From Pseudomonas lactis (GTDB lineage Bacteria; Pseudomonadota; Gammaproteobacteria; Pseudomonadales; Pseudomonadaceae), in NCBI RefSeq assembly GCF_001439845.1, contig NZ_JYLO01000001.1, positions 248,001 to 312,000 of the forward strand: a DNA stretch of 64,000 nt. The letters are read 5' to 3'. Under the pieces are notes generated by a model. That model was not told where the DNA came from and did not search any database. It was given only the letters and a program-made list of their open reading frames with translations. The number at the start of each line of letters is the position of its first letter. The first letter of the stretch is position 1. Made by a program: the position numbers and the translations under genes. Positions 46,049 through 55,366 of the stretch are shown here, piece after piece.

Positions 46049-47413
46049 TTAGTTCAGCAAGTCCTTCAGGACCTGGGTGAATGCCCGGCGGCTGTCTTCT
46101 TCGCCAGCATGACGTCCATCTCGCACCACCCACTTGCCATTGACCAGTACATCGCGCACTTGCCGATCCCCACCGGCAAATAGCCAGCGGTTGAGAATCC
46201 CATCCTCACTGGCCGTCGCCAAGTACGGATCGCTACCGTCCAGCACAATCCAATCCGCACGCTTGCCCACTTGCAGTTGACCAATCGGCTGGCCCAGCGC
46301 TTGAGCACCACCGTCCAGCGCAGCATCGAACAGCGTGCGACCCACCATCGGTTGATCACTGCGGTACAGCCGATTACGCCGCTGATCACGCAGGCGCTGG
46401 CCGTATTCCAGCCAACGCAATTCTTCCACCACGCTCAGTGATACATGGCTGTCGGAGCCGATGCCCATGCGGCCGCCCTGGGCGAGGAAGTCTACCGCCG
46501 GAAAAATCCCATCGCCCAGGTTGGCTTCGGTGGTCAGGCACAAACCGGCAATCGCTCGGCTGTTGGCCATGCGGGTGACTTCATCGGCATCGGCATGGGT
46601 GGCATGCACCAGGCACCAGCGCTCATCCACCTCGACATTGTCATACAGCCACTGCAACGGGCGCTTGCCGCTCCAGGCCAGGCAGTCGTCGACTTCCTTT
46701 TGCTGTTCAGCGATGTGGATATGCACCGGGCAGGCCTTGTCACTGGCGGCCAGCACGGTATGGATTTGTTCGGGGGTGACGGCGCGCAGGGAATGGAAGC
46801 ACAGGCCCAGTTGCTGCGCTGGTTGTGCCGCCAGAATGGGCTGCAAGCGGGCTTGCAGGTCCAGGTAGTTTTCAGTGCTGTTGATAAATCGTCGCTGGCC
46901 TTCATTCGGCGCTTGGCCACCAAAGCCTGCGTGGGTGTAGAGCACCGGCAGCAAGGTCAGGCCGATCCCGCTGCTGGCGGCAGCGTGGCTGATCTGGCGG
47001 GACAGCTCCGTACGGTCGGCGTAGGGCTGGCCGCTGAGATCGTGATGCACATAATGAAACTCGGCCACCGAGGTGTAGCCGGCCTTGAGCATTTCGATAT
47101 ACAGCTGACGGGCGATGACCTGTAACTGCTCGGGGTTGATCTTGCCGACCATGCGGTACATCAAATCGCGCCAGGTCCAGAAACTGTCATTGGGGTTGCC
47201 GGCCACTTCGGCCAAGCCTGCCATGGCGCGCTGGAAGGCATGGGAGTGCAGGTTCGGCATGCCCGCCAACACCGGGCCCCTGAGCCGTTCGGCGCCTTCT
47301 GCACTGGCATTGGGCTCAACCTTTGTCAGCAGGCCATCGGCGCTGACTTCAAGACGTACATCGTTGGCCCATCCATTAGGCAGCAGTGCGCGTTCGGCAA
47401 AGAAAGCGGACAT
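46049..47413 (-). CDS. hutF: Formimidoylglutamate deiminase
   Basis: This encodes 454 residues of the amidohydrolase superfamily. It turns N-formimino-L-glutamate into N-formylglutamate and ammonia, the Pseudomonas branch of histidine breakdown. The metal site His-x-His is in MPNLHSHAFQRAMAG, with later ligands in CFHSLRAV, CLVHATHADADE and IGSDSHVS. The ATG at 47413 fits the family start (MSAFFAERALLPNGW). It is divergent from hutC across a 108-base gap with a HutC-type palindrome. Confidence 0.96.
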   Translation of the reverse strand: MSAFFAERALLPNGWANDVRLEVSADGLLTKVEPNASAEGAERLRGPVLAGMPNLHSHAFQRAMAGLAEVAGNPNDSFWTWRDLMYRMVGKINPEQLQVIARQLYIEMLKAGYTSVAEFHYVHHDLSGQPYADRTELSRQISHAAASSGIGLTLLPVLYTHAGFGGQAPNEGQRRFINSTENYLDLQARLQPILAAQPAQQLGLCFHSLRAVTPEQIHTVLAASDKACPVHIHIAEQQKEVDDCLAWSGKRPLQWLYDNVEVDERWCLVHATHADADEVTRMANSRAIAGLCLTTEANLGDGIFPAVDFLAQGGRMGIGSDSHVSLSVVEELRWLEYGQRLRDQRRNRLYRSDQPMVGRTLFDAALDGGAQALGQPIGQLQVGKRADWIVLDGSDPYLATASEDGILNRWLFAGGDRQVRDVLVNGKWVVRDGRHAGEEDSRRAFTQVLKDLLN

Positions 47414-47442
47414 GATCAAGGCACCCCGGTCGTGTGTTTATT

Positions 47443-47452
47443 TGTATATACA
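47443..47452. promoter_or_regulatory. HutC-type operator between hutF and hutC
   Basis: TGTATATACA is a perfect palindrome lying about 30 bases upstream of hutF and 70 bases upstream of hutC. It matches the TGTA-N2-TACA form also found at the hutU promoter (49091-49104). This suggests that HutC controls hutF and its own gene. Confidence 0.65.
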
Positions 47453-47521
47453 TATACAGACGTTTGCCTGCTCGGTAAACTCCGGCAATCTATGCATCTT
47501 TTTCCCCCGCAAGGATTCCCT

Positions 47522-48271
47522 GTGCCGACTCCGCCCGCCAACTCTTCGCTGGCTGCCCACATGGACGAAAGTCCGGCGCCCTTGTATGCCCGCGTCAAAC
47601 AGATGATCAGCCAGCAGATCCTCAACGGCAACTGGCCGCCCCATTACCGCGTGCCGTCGGAAAGCGAGTTGGTCAGCCAGTTGGGCTTCAGCCGCATGAC
47701 CATCAACCGTGCCCTGCGCGAGCTGACCGCCGAAGGTTTGCTGGTGCGCATGCAAGGCGTCGGTACGTTCGTGGCTGAGCCCAAAAGCCAGTCGGCCCTG
47801 TTTGAAGTGCACAACATCGCCGATGAAATCGCCTCCCGCGGGCATCGGCACACTTGCCAAGTGATCACCCTGGGCGAAGAGGCCGCCGGTTCCGAGCGCG
47901 CCGTTGCCTTGGAAATGCGTGAAGGCGGGCGCGTGTTCCACTCGTTGATCGTGCATTACGAGAACGACATTCCTGTGCAAATAGAAGACCGATTCGTCAA
48001 CGCCCTGGTCGCGCCGCAATACCTGCAACAGGACTTCACCCAGCAAACCCCTTATGCCTATTTGAACCAGGTGGCGCCGTTGACTGAGGGCGAGCATGTG
48101 GTTGAGGCGATCCTCGCCGATGCCGCCGAGTGCAAGTTGTTGCAGATCGAGCCGAGCGAGCCGTGCCTGTTGATTCGCCGACGCACCTGGTCGGGTCGCC
48201 AGCCGGTGACTGCGGCGCGGTTGATCCACCCCGGTTCCCGTCACAGCCTCGAAGGACGTTTCAGCAAATGA
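47522..48271 (+). CDS. hutC: Histidine utilisation repressor (GntR family, UTRA domain)
   Basis: This encodes 249 residues. An N-terminal GntR winged helix (PLYARVKQMISQQILNGNW, ESELVSQLGFSRMTINRALR) is joined to a UTRA effector domain (about residues 95-240; IADEIASRGHRHTC). HutC represses hut genes and is released by urocanate. The start is a GTG at 47522 with AAGGA six bases upstream, giving MPTPPANSSL; longer in-frame starts lack a ribosome binding site. Its stop overlaps the hutD start by four bases. Confidence 0.95.
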   Translation: MPTPPANSSLAAHMDESPAPLYARVKQMISQQILNGNWPPHYRVPSESELVSQLGFSRMTINRALRELTAEGLLVRMQGVGTFVAEPKSQSALFEVHNIADEIASRGHRHTCQVITLGEEAAGSERAVALEMREGGRVFHSLIVHYENDIPVQIEDRFVNALVAPQYLQQDFTQQTPYAYLNQVAPLTEGEHVVEAILADAAECKLLQIEPSEPCLLIRRRTWSGRQPVTAARLIHPGSRHSLEGRFSK

Positions 48272-48828
48272 GTACTGTGAAAGTCTGGCGCGCCGCCGAC
48301 TACGTGCGCATGCCGTGGAAGAACGGCGGTGGTAGCACGGAAGAAATCGCCCGCGATGCGGGCACCGGCCTGGATGGATTTGGCTGGCGTTTGTCGATTG
48401 CCGACATTGCCGAATCGGGTGGGTTTTCCACCTTCGCCGGTTACCAGCGCGTGATCACCGTGATCAAAGGCGCCGGCATGGTGCTGACCGTGGACGGTGA
48501 GGAACAACGTGGGTTGTTACCGCTACAGCCGTTCGCGTTCAAGGGCGAAAGCCAGGTGTCATGCCGCTTGATCACGGGGCCGATTCGCGACTTCAACCTG
48601 ATCTACTCGCCACAGCGTTACCATGCACGCTTGCAGTGGGTGGATGGCGTGCAGCAGTTTTTCAGCACCGCGCAGACGGTGCTGGTGTTCAGCGTGGCGG
48701 ATGAAGTGAAGGTGCTGGGCGAGAAGCTCGGCCACCATGATTGCCTGCAGGTGGACGGTAACACGGGCCTGCTGGATATCGGCGTCACTGGCCGCTGCTG
48801 CATCATCGAACTGACCGCACGCGGTTAA
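48268..48828 (+). CDS. hutD: HutD family protein
   Basis: This encodes 186 residues of the cupin-like HutD family (VWRAADYVRMPWKNGGGSTE, FGWRLSIADIAESGGFSTFAGY, RDFNLIYSP). In P. fluorescens HutD is known to set an upper limit to hut activity, probably by sensing urocanate, without being an enzyme of the pathway. Translation is coupled to hutC. A collapsed REP hairpin follows its stop. Confidence 0.94.
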   Translation: MSTVKVWRAADYVRMPWKNGGGSTEEIARDAGTGLDGFGWRLSIADIAESGGFSTFAGYQRVITVIKGAGMVLTVDGEEQRGLLPLQPFAFKGESQVSCRLITGPIRDFNLIYSPQRYHARLQWVDGVQQFFSTAQTVLVFSVADEVKVLGEKLGHHDCLQVDGNTGLLDIGVTGRCCIIELTARG

Positions 48829-48832
48829 AAAC

Positions 48833-48860
48833 TGTGGGAGCAGGCAAGCCAGCTCCCACA
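48833..48860. repeat. Collapsed REP hairpin, TGTGGGAGC family
   Basis: TGTGGGAGC-AGGCAAGCCA-GCTCCCACA is a single hairpin consisting of the outer arms of a REP doublet without spacer. It follows hutD by four bases and could act as an RNA end structure. Confidence 0.8.
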
Positions 48861-48911
48861 TTTGTTTTTTTGCATTGTTCACAAAATCTGTTTCCACTCC
48901 GCGCACCAATT

Positions 48912-48936
48912 TGTTACCGAACGCCCCAGCGTGACG
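48912..48936. promoter_or_regulatory. Possible CbrB-type enhancer site upstream of hutU
   Basis: TGTTAC (48912-48917) is followed after 13 bases by GTGACG (48931-48936). CbrB sites described in Pseudomonas have the form TGTTAC-N14-GTAACA, so this is an imperfect match with one base less. It lies about 140 bases upstream of the hutU sigma-54 promoter. A further GTGACA occurs at 48952-48957. Confidence 0.35.
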
Positions 48937-49006
48937 CAAAGCCACGCTGTCGTGACAAATCCTCTTTGCTGTAAAACGCCTCCGTAAGAAATTTCATCAA
49001 GCCTCC

Positions 49007-49027
49007 AAGCCTTGATTATCAAGGCTT
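49007..49027. promoter_or_regulatory. Perfect 21-nt palindrome upstream of the hutU promoter
   Basis: Arms AAGCCTTGAT and ATCAAGGCTT surround a single T without mismatch. It is centred about 55 bases upstream of the hutU -24 element. It does not match HutC, NtrC or CbrB sites and may bind another regulator or form an RNA hairpin. Confidence 0.55.
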
Positions 49028-49070
49028 GCGCGCGCCTTGGAAAAAAATCTGCAAGGCTCATTTCAAAAGT

Positions 49071-49085
49071 TGGCCGCTCGATTGC
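49071..49085 (+). promoter_or_regulatory. Sigma-54 promoter of hutU
   Basis: TGGCCGCTCGATTGC has GG (49072-49073) and GC (49084-49085) exactly 10 bases apart with TTGC at -12. The start of transcription should fall near 49096, inside the HutC operator. Sigma-54 and CbrB dependence of hutU is established for P. fluorescens. Confidence 0.78.
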
Positions 49086-49090
49086 ATATG

Positions 49091-49104
49091 CTTGTACATA
49101 CAAG
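49091..49104. promoter_or_regulatory. HutC operator at the hutU start site
   Basis: CTTGTACATACAAG is a near-perfect palindrome placed from +6 past the -12 element across the expected transcription start. HutC bound here would block open-complex formation. Confidence 0.8.
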
Positions 49105-49170
49105 TAAAGATGTGTGCGTAAGACCTCGCACCATCAGTGTCCGCGCATCGATCGCCGAGGAGTCCTAGCT

Positions 49171-50841
49171 GTGACCAAGCCTACAAAATACCGTGACGTC
49201 GAAATCCGCGCCGCCCGCGGTAACAAGCTCACCGCCAAAAGCTGGCTGACCGAAGCGCCGCTGCGCATGCTGATGAACAACCTCGACCCGCAAGTGGCCG
49301 AGAACCCCAAGGAACTGGTGGTGTACGGCGGTATCGGCCGTGCGGCGCGCAACTGGGAGTGCTACGACCAGATCGTCGAGAGCCTCACTAACTTGAACGA
49401 CGACGAAACCCTGCTGGTGCAATCCGGTAAGCCGGTCGGCGTGTTCAAGACCCACAGCAACGCCCCGCGCGTGCTGATTGCCAACTCCAACCTGGTGCCG
49501 CACTGGGCCAGTTGGGAGCATTTCAACGAACTGGATGCCAAGGGCCTGGCCATGTACGGCCAGATGACCGCCGGCAGCTGGATCTACATCGGCAGCCAAG
49601 GCATTGTCCAAGGCACCTACGAAACCTTCGTCGAAGCCGGCCGCCAGCACTACAACAGCGACCTGACCGGCCGTTGGGTACTCACCGCCGGCCTCGGCGG
49701 CATGGGCGGCGCGCAGCCTTTGGCCGCGACCCTGGCCGGCGCCTGCTCGCTGAACATCGAGTGCCAGCAAGTCAGCATCGACTTCCGCCTGAACAGCCGC
49801 TACGTCGACGAGCAGGCTACCGACCTCGACGACGCCCTGGCGCGCATCGCCAAATACACCAAGGAAGGCAAAGCCATCTCCATCGCGTTGCTGGGCAACG
49901 CCGCAGAGATCCTGCCGGAACTGGTCAAGCGTGGCGTGCGCCCGGACATGGTCACCGACCAGACCAGCGCCCACGACCCACTCAACGGTTACCTGCCGGC
50001 CGGCTGGACCTGGGACGAATACCGCGCTCGCGCCAAGACCGAGCCGGCCGCCGTGATCAAGGCCGCCAAGCAGTCGATGGCCGTACACGTCAAAGCCATG
50101 CTCGAATTCCAGAAGCAAGGCATCCCGACCTTCGACTACGGCAACAATATCCGCCAGATGGCTCAGGAAGAAGGCGTGGAAAACGCGTTCGACTTCCCAG
50201 GTTTCGTACCGGCCTACATCCGCCCACTGTTCTGCCGTGGCATCGGCCCGTTCCGTTGGGCGGCGCTGTCCGGCGACCCGCAAGACATCTACAAGACCGA
50301 CGCCAAAGTCAAAGAACTGATCCCGGACGACGCCCACCTGCACAACTGGCTGGACATGGCTCGCGAGCGCATCAGCTTCCAGGGCCTGCCGGCACGTATC
50401 TGCTGGGTCGGCCTGGGCCAGCGTGCCAAGTTGGGCCTGGCGTTCAACGAAATGGTGCGCAGCGGCGCGCTGTCCGCGCCGGTCGTGATCGGCCGTGACC
50501 ACCTGGACTCCGGCTCGGTCGCCAGCCCGAACCGCGAAACCGAAGCCATGCAGGACGGCTCCGACGCTGTGTCCGATTGGCCACTGCTCAACGCCTTGCT
50601 CAACACCGCGAGCGGCGCCACCTGGGTCTCGCTGCACCACGGTGGTGGCGTGGGCATGGGCTTCTCCCAGCACTCGGGGATGGTGATTGTCTGCGACGGT
50701 ACTGACGAAGCGGCCGAGCGGATTGCCCGCGTGCTGCACAACGACCCGGCGACCGGGGTGATGCGCCATGCCGATGCCGGTTATCAGATTGCTATCGACT
50801 GCGCCAAGGAACAGGGCCTGAACCTGCCGATGATCAAGTAA
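49171..50841 (+). CDS. hutU: Urocanate hydratase
   Basis: This encodes 556 residues. It converts urocanate to 4-imidazolone-5-propionate with a tightly bound NAD+. The NAD-binding loop is [16 protein letters not shown] and the C-terminal active-site region is [19 protein letters not shown]. The start is a GTG at 49171 ([17 protein letters not shown]), with GAGGAG ahead of it; an ATG at 49114 would add non-conserved residues. It is the first gene transcribed from the sigma-54 hut promoter. Confidence 0.98.
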   Translation: MTKPTKYRDVEIRAARGNKLTAKSWLTEAPLRMLMNNLDPQVAENPKELVVYGGIGRAARNWECYDQIVESLTNLNDDETLLVQSGKPVGVFKTHSNAPRVLIANSNLVPHWASWEHFNELDAKGLAMYGQMTAGSWIYIGSQGIVQGTYETFVEAGRQHYNSDLTGRWVLTAGLGGMGGAQPLAATLAGACSLNIECQQVSIDFRLNSRYVDEQATDLDDALARIAKYTKEGKAISIALLGNAAEILPELVKRGVRPDMVTDQTSAHDPLNGYLPAGWTWDEYRARAKTEPAAVIKAAKQSMAVHVKAMLEFQKQGIPTFDYGNNIRQMAQEEGVENAFDFPGFVPAYIRPLFCRGIGPFRWAALSGDPQDIYKTDAKVKELIPDDAHLHNWLDMARERISFQGLPARICWVGLGQRAKLGLAFNEMVRSGALSAPVVIGRDHLDSGSVASPNRETEAMQDGSDAVSDWPLLNALLNTASGATWVSLHHGGGVGMGFSQHSGMVIVCDGTDEAAERIARVLHNDPATGVMRHADAGYQIAIDCAKEQGLNLPMIK

Positions 50842-50857
50842 CGGCCGGCGCAGTACT

Positions 50858-50944
50858 TGTGGGAGCTGGCTTGCCTGCGATGCAGACGACGCGGTCTGGA
50901 AGTACGACCGAGGTGATGCTATCGCAGGCAAGCCAGCTCCCACA
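50858..50944. repeat. REP doublet (REPIN) between hutU and hutTu
   Basis: Inverted TGTGGGAGCTGGCTTGCC and GGCAAGCCAGCTCCCACA lie in the 148-base gap between two co-directional hut genes, hence within the operon transcript. Confidence 0.9.
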
Positions 50945-50989
50945 GAAGAGCAAGATGCGTACAAAACAATCCATCAGAGGTTGAACAAC

Positions 50990-52435
50990 ATGGCTGCAAA
51001 CGACACCACCCCGTTGATCGAGAAACGTTCGATCGACTACATCCCGGAAGCGGAAAGACATGGTCGTCTATTCAGTCAATTCACCCTGTGGATGGGTGCC
51101 AACCTGCAGATCACTGCGATTGTCACCGGGGCGTTGGCCGTGGTGCTGGGTGGTGATGTGTTCTGGTCGTTGATCGGCCTGCTCATCGGTCAACTGATCG
51201 GCGGTGGCGTCATGGCGCTGCATGCGGCGCAAGGGCCCAAGCTTGGCCTGCCGCAGATGATTTCCAGTCGGGTGCAGTTCGGCGTTTACGGCGCGGCCAT
51301 TCCGATTGTGCTGGTGTGTTTGATGTACCTGGGCTTCACCGCCACCGGTACCGTGCTGTCGGGCCAGGCGCTGGGCCAGTTGTTCGGGGTCAGCGACAGC
51401 GTCGGCATCCTGATCTTCGCCAGTGTCATCGTGCTGGTCACGGTGCTGGGTTACAGGGTGATCCACTTCATCGGCCGGGTCGCCAGCCTGATTGGCGTGG
51501 TTGCCTTTGTGTACCTGTTCAGCCGCTTGATGAGCCAGACCGACGTTGGCGCGCTCCTGCAGATCCGCCACTTCAGCTGGAGCAGCTTCCTGCTGGCCGT
51601 GTCACTCGCGGCCTCCTGGCAGATCGCCTTCGGGCCGTACGTGGCGGACTACTCGCGTTACCTGCCGAGCCACACGTCATCGGTGAAGACCTTCCTCGCG
51701 GCTGGCGCAGGTTCGGTCATCGGTGCCCAAGTGGCGATGGTCCTCGGCGTGTTTGCCGCGGCCATGTCCAACGGGCAGTTTGCCGGCCACGAGGTGGCGC
51801 ACATCGTTGGCTTGAGCGGCACGGGGGCTACCGCTGCGTTGCTGTACTTCAGCATCGCGTTCGGCAAGGTCACCATCTCGACGCTCAACTCCTACGGCAG
51901 CTTCATGTGCATCGCCACCATCATCAGCGGCTTTCGTGGGCGTCTGGAGGTCACGCGTCTGCAGCGTCTGGTGTTTGTGCTGATGATCGTCGGCACGGCC
52001 ACGCTGATCGCGTTGCTCGGCCAGCATTCGTTCCTCGGTGCATTCAAGTCGTTCATCCTGTTCCTGCTGGCGTTCTTTACGCCCTGGAGCGCGATCAACC
52101 TGGTGGATTACTACTGCATCACCCGCGAGCGTTATGACGTGCCGGCGCTGGCCGACCCGAACGGTCGCTACGGCCGTTGGAACCTGCTGGGCATCAGCGT
52201 CTACGTATTCGGCGTGCTGGTGCAGTTGCCGTTCATCTCCACCAAGTTCTACACCGGCCCCCTGGTGGCAGCGCTGGGGGATGTGGATATCTCCTGGATC
52301 ATCGGCCTGGTACTGCCGGCGGCCCTGTATTACGTGTGTGCGAAAAAATGGCACGGCACGGTACCCGATCACCTGATCCTGCCAAAAGAGCAGGGCGCTT
52401 CACCCACAACAAACGGGCTGGCTGCACAAGCCTGA
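50990..52435 (+). CDS. hutTu: NCS1/CodB-like permease, probable urocanate transporter HutTu
   Basis: This encodes 481 residues with about 12 membrane segments of the cytosine/purine permease (NCS1) family: FTLWMGANLQITAIVTGALA, GLPQMISSRVQFGVYGAAIP and ASWQIAFGPYVADYSRYLP. In P. fluorescens the transporter at this position in the hut locus takes up urocanate. The ATG at 50990 is preferred to the TTG at 50981 because AGAGG is better spaced for it. The neighbouring hutXWV and hutTh encode two more transport systems. Confidence 0.85.
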   Translation: MAANDTTPLIEKRSIDYIPEAERHGRLFSQFTLWMGANLQITAIVTGALAVVLGGDVFWSLIGLLIGQLIGGGVMALHAAQGPKLGLPQMISSRVQFGVYGAAIPIVLVCLMYLGFTATGTVLSGQALGQLFGVSDSVGILIFASVIVLVTVLGYRVIHFIGRVASLIGVVAFVYLFSRLMSQTDVGALLQIRHFSWSSFLLAVSLAASWQIAFGPYVADYSRYLPSHTSSVKTFLAAGAGSVIGAQVAMVLGVFAAAMSNGQFAGHEVAHIVGLSGTGATAALLYFSIAFGKVTISTLNSYGSFMCIATIISGFRGRLEVTRLQRLVFVLMIVGTATLIALLGQHSFLGAFKSFILFLLAFFTPWSAINLVDYYCITRERYDVPALADPNGRYGRWNLLGISVYVFGVLVQLPFISTKFYTGPLVAALGDVDISWIIGLVLPAALYYVCAKKWHGTVPDHLILPKEQGASPTTNGLAAQA

Positions 52436-52504
52436 TGGGACGTGGACAGGGCAGGACGCCTACTGACTGCCGTAATCCATTTCATGATTGGGAGCGTCAC
52501 AACA

Positions 52505-53470
52505 ATGACTATGAATAAGACCTTGCTGGCTACTCTGTTCGCAGCTGGCGTGCTGGCAAGTGCCGGCGCCCAGGCGGCTGGTTGGTGCGAGTCGGGTAAA
52601 CCGGTGAAATTCGCCGGCCTGAATTGGGAAAGCGGCATGTTGCTCACCGACATCCTGCAAACCGTGTTGGAAAAAGGCTACGACTGCAAAACCGACAGCT
52701 TGCCAGGCAATTCCATCACCATGGAAAACGCCCTGGGCAGCAACGACATCCAAGTGTTCGCCGAGGAGTGGGTAGGTCGCAGCGAGGTCTGGAACAAAGC
52801 CGAGAAGGCCGGCAAAGTCGTCGGCGTCGGTGCTCCGGTGGTCGGCGCGGTAGAAGGCTGGTACGTGCCGCGCTATGTGATCGAAGGCGATGCCAAACGC
52901 AAGCTCGAACCCAAGGCCCCGGACCTGAAAAACATCGCCGACCTGGCCAAGTACGCCTCGGTGTTCAAGGACCAGGAAGAACCGTCCAAGGGCCGTTTCT
53001 ACAACTGCCCGGCCGGCTGGACCTGCGAGCTGGACAACAGCGAAATGCTCAAGAGCTACGGCCTGGAAAGCACCTACACCAACTTCCGCCCGGGCACCGG
53101 CCCGGCGCTGGATGCGGCGGTGCTGTCGAGCTACAAGCGCGGCGAACCGATTCTGTTCTACTACTGGTCACCGACGCCGCTGATGGGCCAGGTCGATCTG
53201 GTCAAGCTGGAAGAAAAGCCCGGCGTGGATAAAAGCGTGAGCATCAAGGTCGGCCTCTCCAAAACTTTCCACGAGCAAGCTCCGGAACTGGTGGCCGTGC
53301 TGGAAAAGGTCAACCTGCCCATCGACCTGCTGAACCAGAACCTGGGCCGCATGGCCAAAGAACGAATCGAATCGCCGAAACTGGCGAAAATTTTCCTCAA
53401 GGAACATCCTGAAGTCTGGCACGCCTGGGTGAGCGAAGACGCAGCCAAGAAAATCGACGCGGCCTTGTAG
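52505..53470 (+). CDS. hutX: ABC transporter periplasmic binding protein HutX
   Basis: This encodes 321 residues. A signal peptide (MTMNKTLLATLFAAGVLASAGAQA) precedes a binding protein of the OpuAC (glycine betaine/proline) type: VKFAGLNWESGMLLTDILQT, FAEEWVGRSEVWNKA and LFYYWSPTPLMGQVDLV. With HutW and HutV it forms an importer assigned to histidine in P. fluorescens. GGGAG at 52490-52494 supports the ATG at 52505. Confidence 0.9.
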   Translation: MTMNKTLLATLFAAGVLASAGAQAAGWCESGKPVKFAGLNWESGMLLTDILQTVLEKGYDCKTDSLPGNSITMENALGSNDIQVFAEEWVGRSEVWNKAEKAGKVVGVGAPVVGAVEGWYVPRYVIEGDAKRKLEPKAPDLKNIADLAKYASVFKDQEEPSKGRFYNCPAGWTCELDNSEMLKSYGLESTYTNFRPGTGPALDAAVLSSYKRGEPILFYYWSPTPLMGQVDLVKLEEKPGVDKSVSIKVGLSKTFHEQAPELVAVLEKVNLPIDLLNQNLGRMAKERIESPKLAKIFLKEHPEVWHAWVSEDAAKKIDAAL

Positions 53471-53541
53471 GTCAAGGGTGCACGGCTACCCTCAAGGGTG
53501 GCCGGGCGGCTGGCCACAACCCACTGGATCGAGAGCACGAT

Positions 53542-54393
53542 ATGTTTCCTGAGAGTTTTACCTTTTCCATCGCCGACTGGGTCAACGGTTGGGTGGACGC
53601 ACTGGTCACCAACTACGGCGATGTGTTCCGGCACATCTCCGACACGCTGCTGTGGGCCATCGTCAACCTGGAAGGCCTGCTGCGCGCGGCGCCCTGGTGG
53701 CTGATGTTGGCCATCGTCGGCGGTATTGCCTGGCACGCCACCCGCAAGGTGGTGACCACCGCAGTGATTGTCGGCTTGCTGTTCCTGGTGGGCGCGGTTG
53801 GCCTGTGGGACAAGCTGATGCAAACCCTGGCATTGATGATGGTGGCCACGGTGATCTCGGTGTTGATCGGCATCCCCTTGGGCATCCTGTCGGCGCGCAG
53901 TAACCGCCTGCGTTCGGTGCTGATGCCGTTGCTGGACATCATGCAAACCATGCCCAGCTTCGTGTACCTGATCCCGGTGCTGATGCTGTTCGGCCTGGGC
54001 AAGGTCCCGGCGATTTTCGCCACGGTGATCTACGCCGCGCCGCCGCTGATTCGCCTCACAGACCTGGGTATTCGCCAGGTCGATGGCGAAGTCATGGAAG
54101 CCATCAACGCCTTCGGCGCCAACCGCTGGCAGCAACTGTTCGGCGTGCAATTGCCGCTGGCGCTGCCAAGCATCATGGCCGGGATCAACCAGACCACCAT
54201 GATGGCGCTGTCGATGGTGGTGATCGCCTCGATGATCGGTGCCCGTGGCTTGGGTGAAGACGTGCTCGTCGGCATCCAGACCCTCAACGTCGGCCGCGGC
54301 CTTGAAGCCGGGCTGGCGATCGTGATTCTCGCAGTGGTCATCGACCGCATTACCCAGGCTTATGGCCGCCCACGGCATGAGGCGAGCAAATGA
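53542..54393 (+). CDS. hutW: ABC transporter permease HutW
   Basis: This encodes 283 residues with about six membrane segments. It has the binding-protein-dependent permease motif ([20 protein letters not shown], the EAA loop) and the ProW-like [20 protein letters not shown]. It forms the membrane channel for HutX-bound substrate. Its stop overlaps the hutV start by four bases. Confidence 0.93.
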   Translation: MFPESFTFSIADWVNGWVDALVTNYGDVFRHISDTLLWAIVNLEGLLRAAPWWLMLAIVGGIAWHATRKVVTTAVIVGLLFLVGAVGLWDKLMQTLALMMVATVISVLIGIPLGILSARSNRLRSVLMPLLDIMQTMPSFVYLIPVLMLFGLGKVPAIFATVIYAAPPLIRLTDLGIRQVDGEVMEAINAFGANRWQQLFGVQLPLALPSIMAGINQTTMMALSMVVIASMIGARGLGEDVLVGIQTLNVGRGLEAGLAIVILAVVIDRITQAYGRPRHEASK

Positions 54394-55214
54394 CGACTGT
54401 CAGCAAAATCGAAGTCAAAAACGTCTTCAAGATTTTCGGCGCGCGCGCCCAGGATGCGCTGGCCATGGTCGGCCAGGGCAAGACCAAGGATCAGGTACTG
54501 GCCGAGACCGGTTGCGTGGTCGGTGTGAATGACCTGTCCCTGAGCATCGGCACCGGTGAGATCTTCGTGATCATGGGCTTGTCGGGTTCGGGCAAATCCA
54601 CCCTGGTGCGCCACTTCAACCGGCTGATCGACCCCACCAGCGGCGCGATCCTGGTGGACGGCGAAGACATCCTGCAACTGGACATGGAAGCCCTGCGTCA
54701 ATTCCGTCGGCACAAGATCAGCATGGTGTTTCAGAGCTTCGGCCTGCTGCCGCACAAGAGCGTGCTCGACAACGTTGCCTACGGCCTCAAAGTACGTGGC
54801 GAAACCAAGCAGGTCTGCGCCGAACGTGCGTTGCACTGGATCGAAACCGTGGGCCTCAAAGGCTACGAAAACAAATACCCGCACCAGCTGTCCGGCGGCA
54901 TGCGCCAGCGCGTGGGCCTGGCTCGCGCCTTGGCGGCCGACACCGACATCATCCTGATGGACGAAGCCTTCAGCGCCCTCGACCCGTTGATCCGCGCCGA
55001 GATGCAAGACCAGTTGCTGGAGCTGCAAAAGACCCTGCACAAGACCATCGTGTTCATCACCCACGACCTCGACGAGGCCGTGCGCATCGGCAACCGCATT
55101 GCGATTCTCAAGGACGGCAAGCTGATCCAGGTCGGCACCCCGCGAGAGATTCTGCACTCGCCGGCGGATGAGTATGTGGACCGCTTTGTTCAGCGCCGGG
55201 CGGCGGTGGTCTGA
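54390..55214 (+). CDS. hutV: ABC transporter ATPase HutV
   Basis: This encodes 274 residues. Walker A is [10 protein letters not shown], the signature [16 protein letters not shown], Walker [15 protein letters not shown] and the switch His [10 protein letters not shown]. It resembles ProV/OpuAA but is shorter because it lacks the tandem CBS domains at the C-terminus, so it probably does not respond to osmotic strength. It drives uptake with HutW and HutX. Confidence 0.94.
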   Translation: MTTVSKIEVKNVFKIFGARAQDALAMVGQGKTKDQVLAETGCVVGVNDLSLSIGTGEIFVIMGLSGSGKSTLVRHFNRLIDPTSGAILVDGEDILQLDMEALRQFRRHKISMVFQSFGLLPHKSVLDNVAYGLKVRGETKQVCAERALHWIETVGLKGYENKYPHQLSGGMRQRVGLARALAADTDIILMDEAFSALDPLIRAEMQDQLLELQKTLHKTIVFITHDLDEAVRIGNRIAILKDGKLIQVGTPREILHSPADEYVDRFVQRRAAVV

Positions 55215-55227
55215 TCCGGGCTGTGTT

Positions 55228-55334
55228 GATCGTTCCCACGCTCCGCGTGGGAACGCATTTCGTGACGCTCCGCGTCACTTGGGGGGACGCAGAGCGTCCC
55301 AGGCGGCGTACCCACGCAGAGCGTGGGAACGATC
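55228..55334. repeat. Inverted-repeat element, GATCGTTCCCACGCTC family, between hutV and hutH1
   Basis: GATCGTTCCCACGCTCCGCG and the inverse ending GAGCGTGGGAACGATC enclose GTGACGCTCCGCGTCAC-like and GGACGCAGAGCGTCC segments. It separates hutV from hutH1 inside the operon and is matched by a copy after hutH2. Confidence 0.88.
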
Positions 55335-55366
55335 AATGCTGCCTAAGAATTGAAGAAGGTATAAAG

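Noticed and set aside
49165-50964. Long open frame antisense to hutU
   Set aside because: A shadow of hutU, which matches a known family along its whole length.
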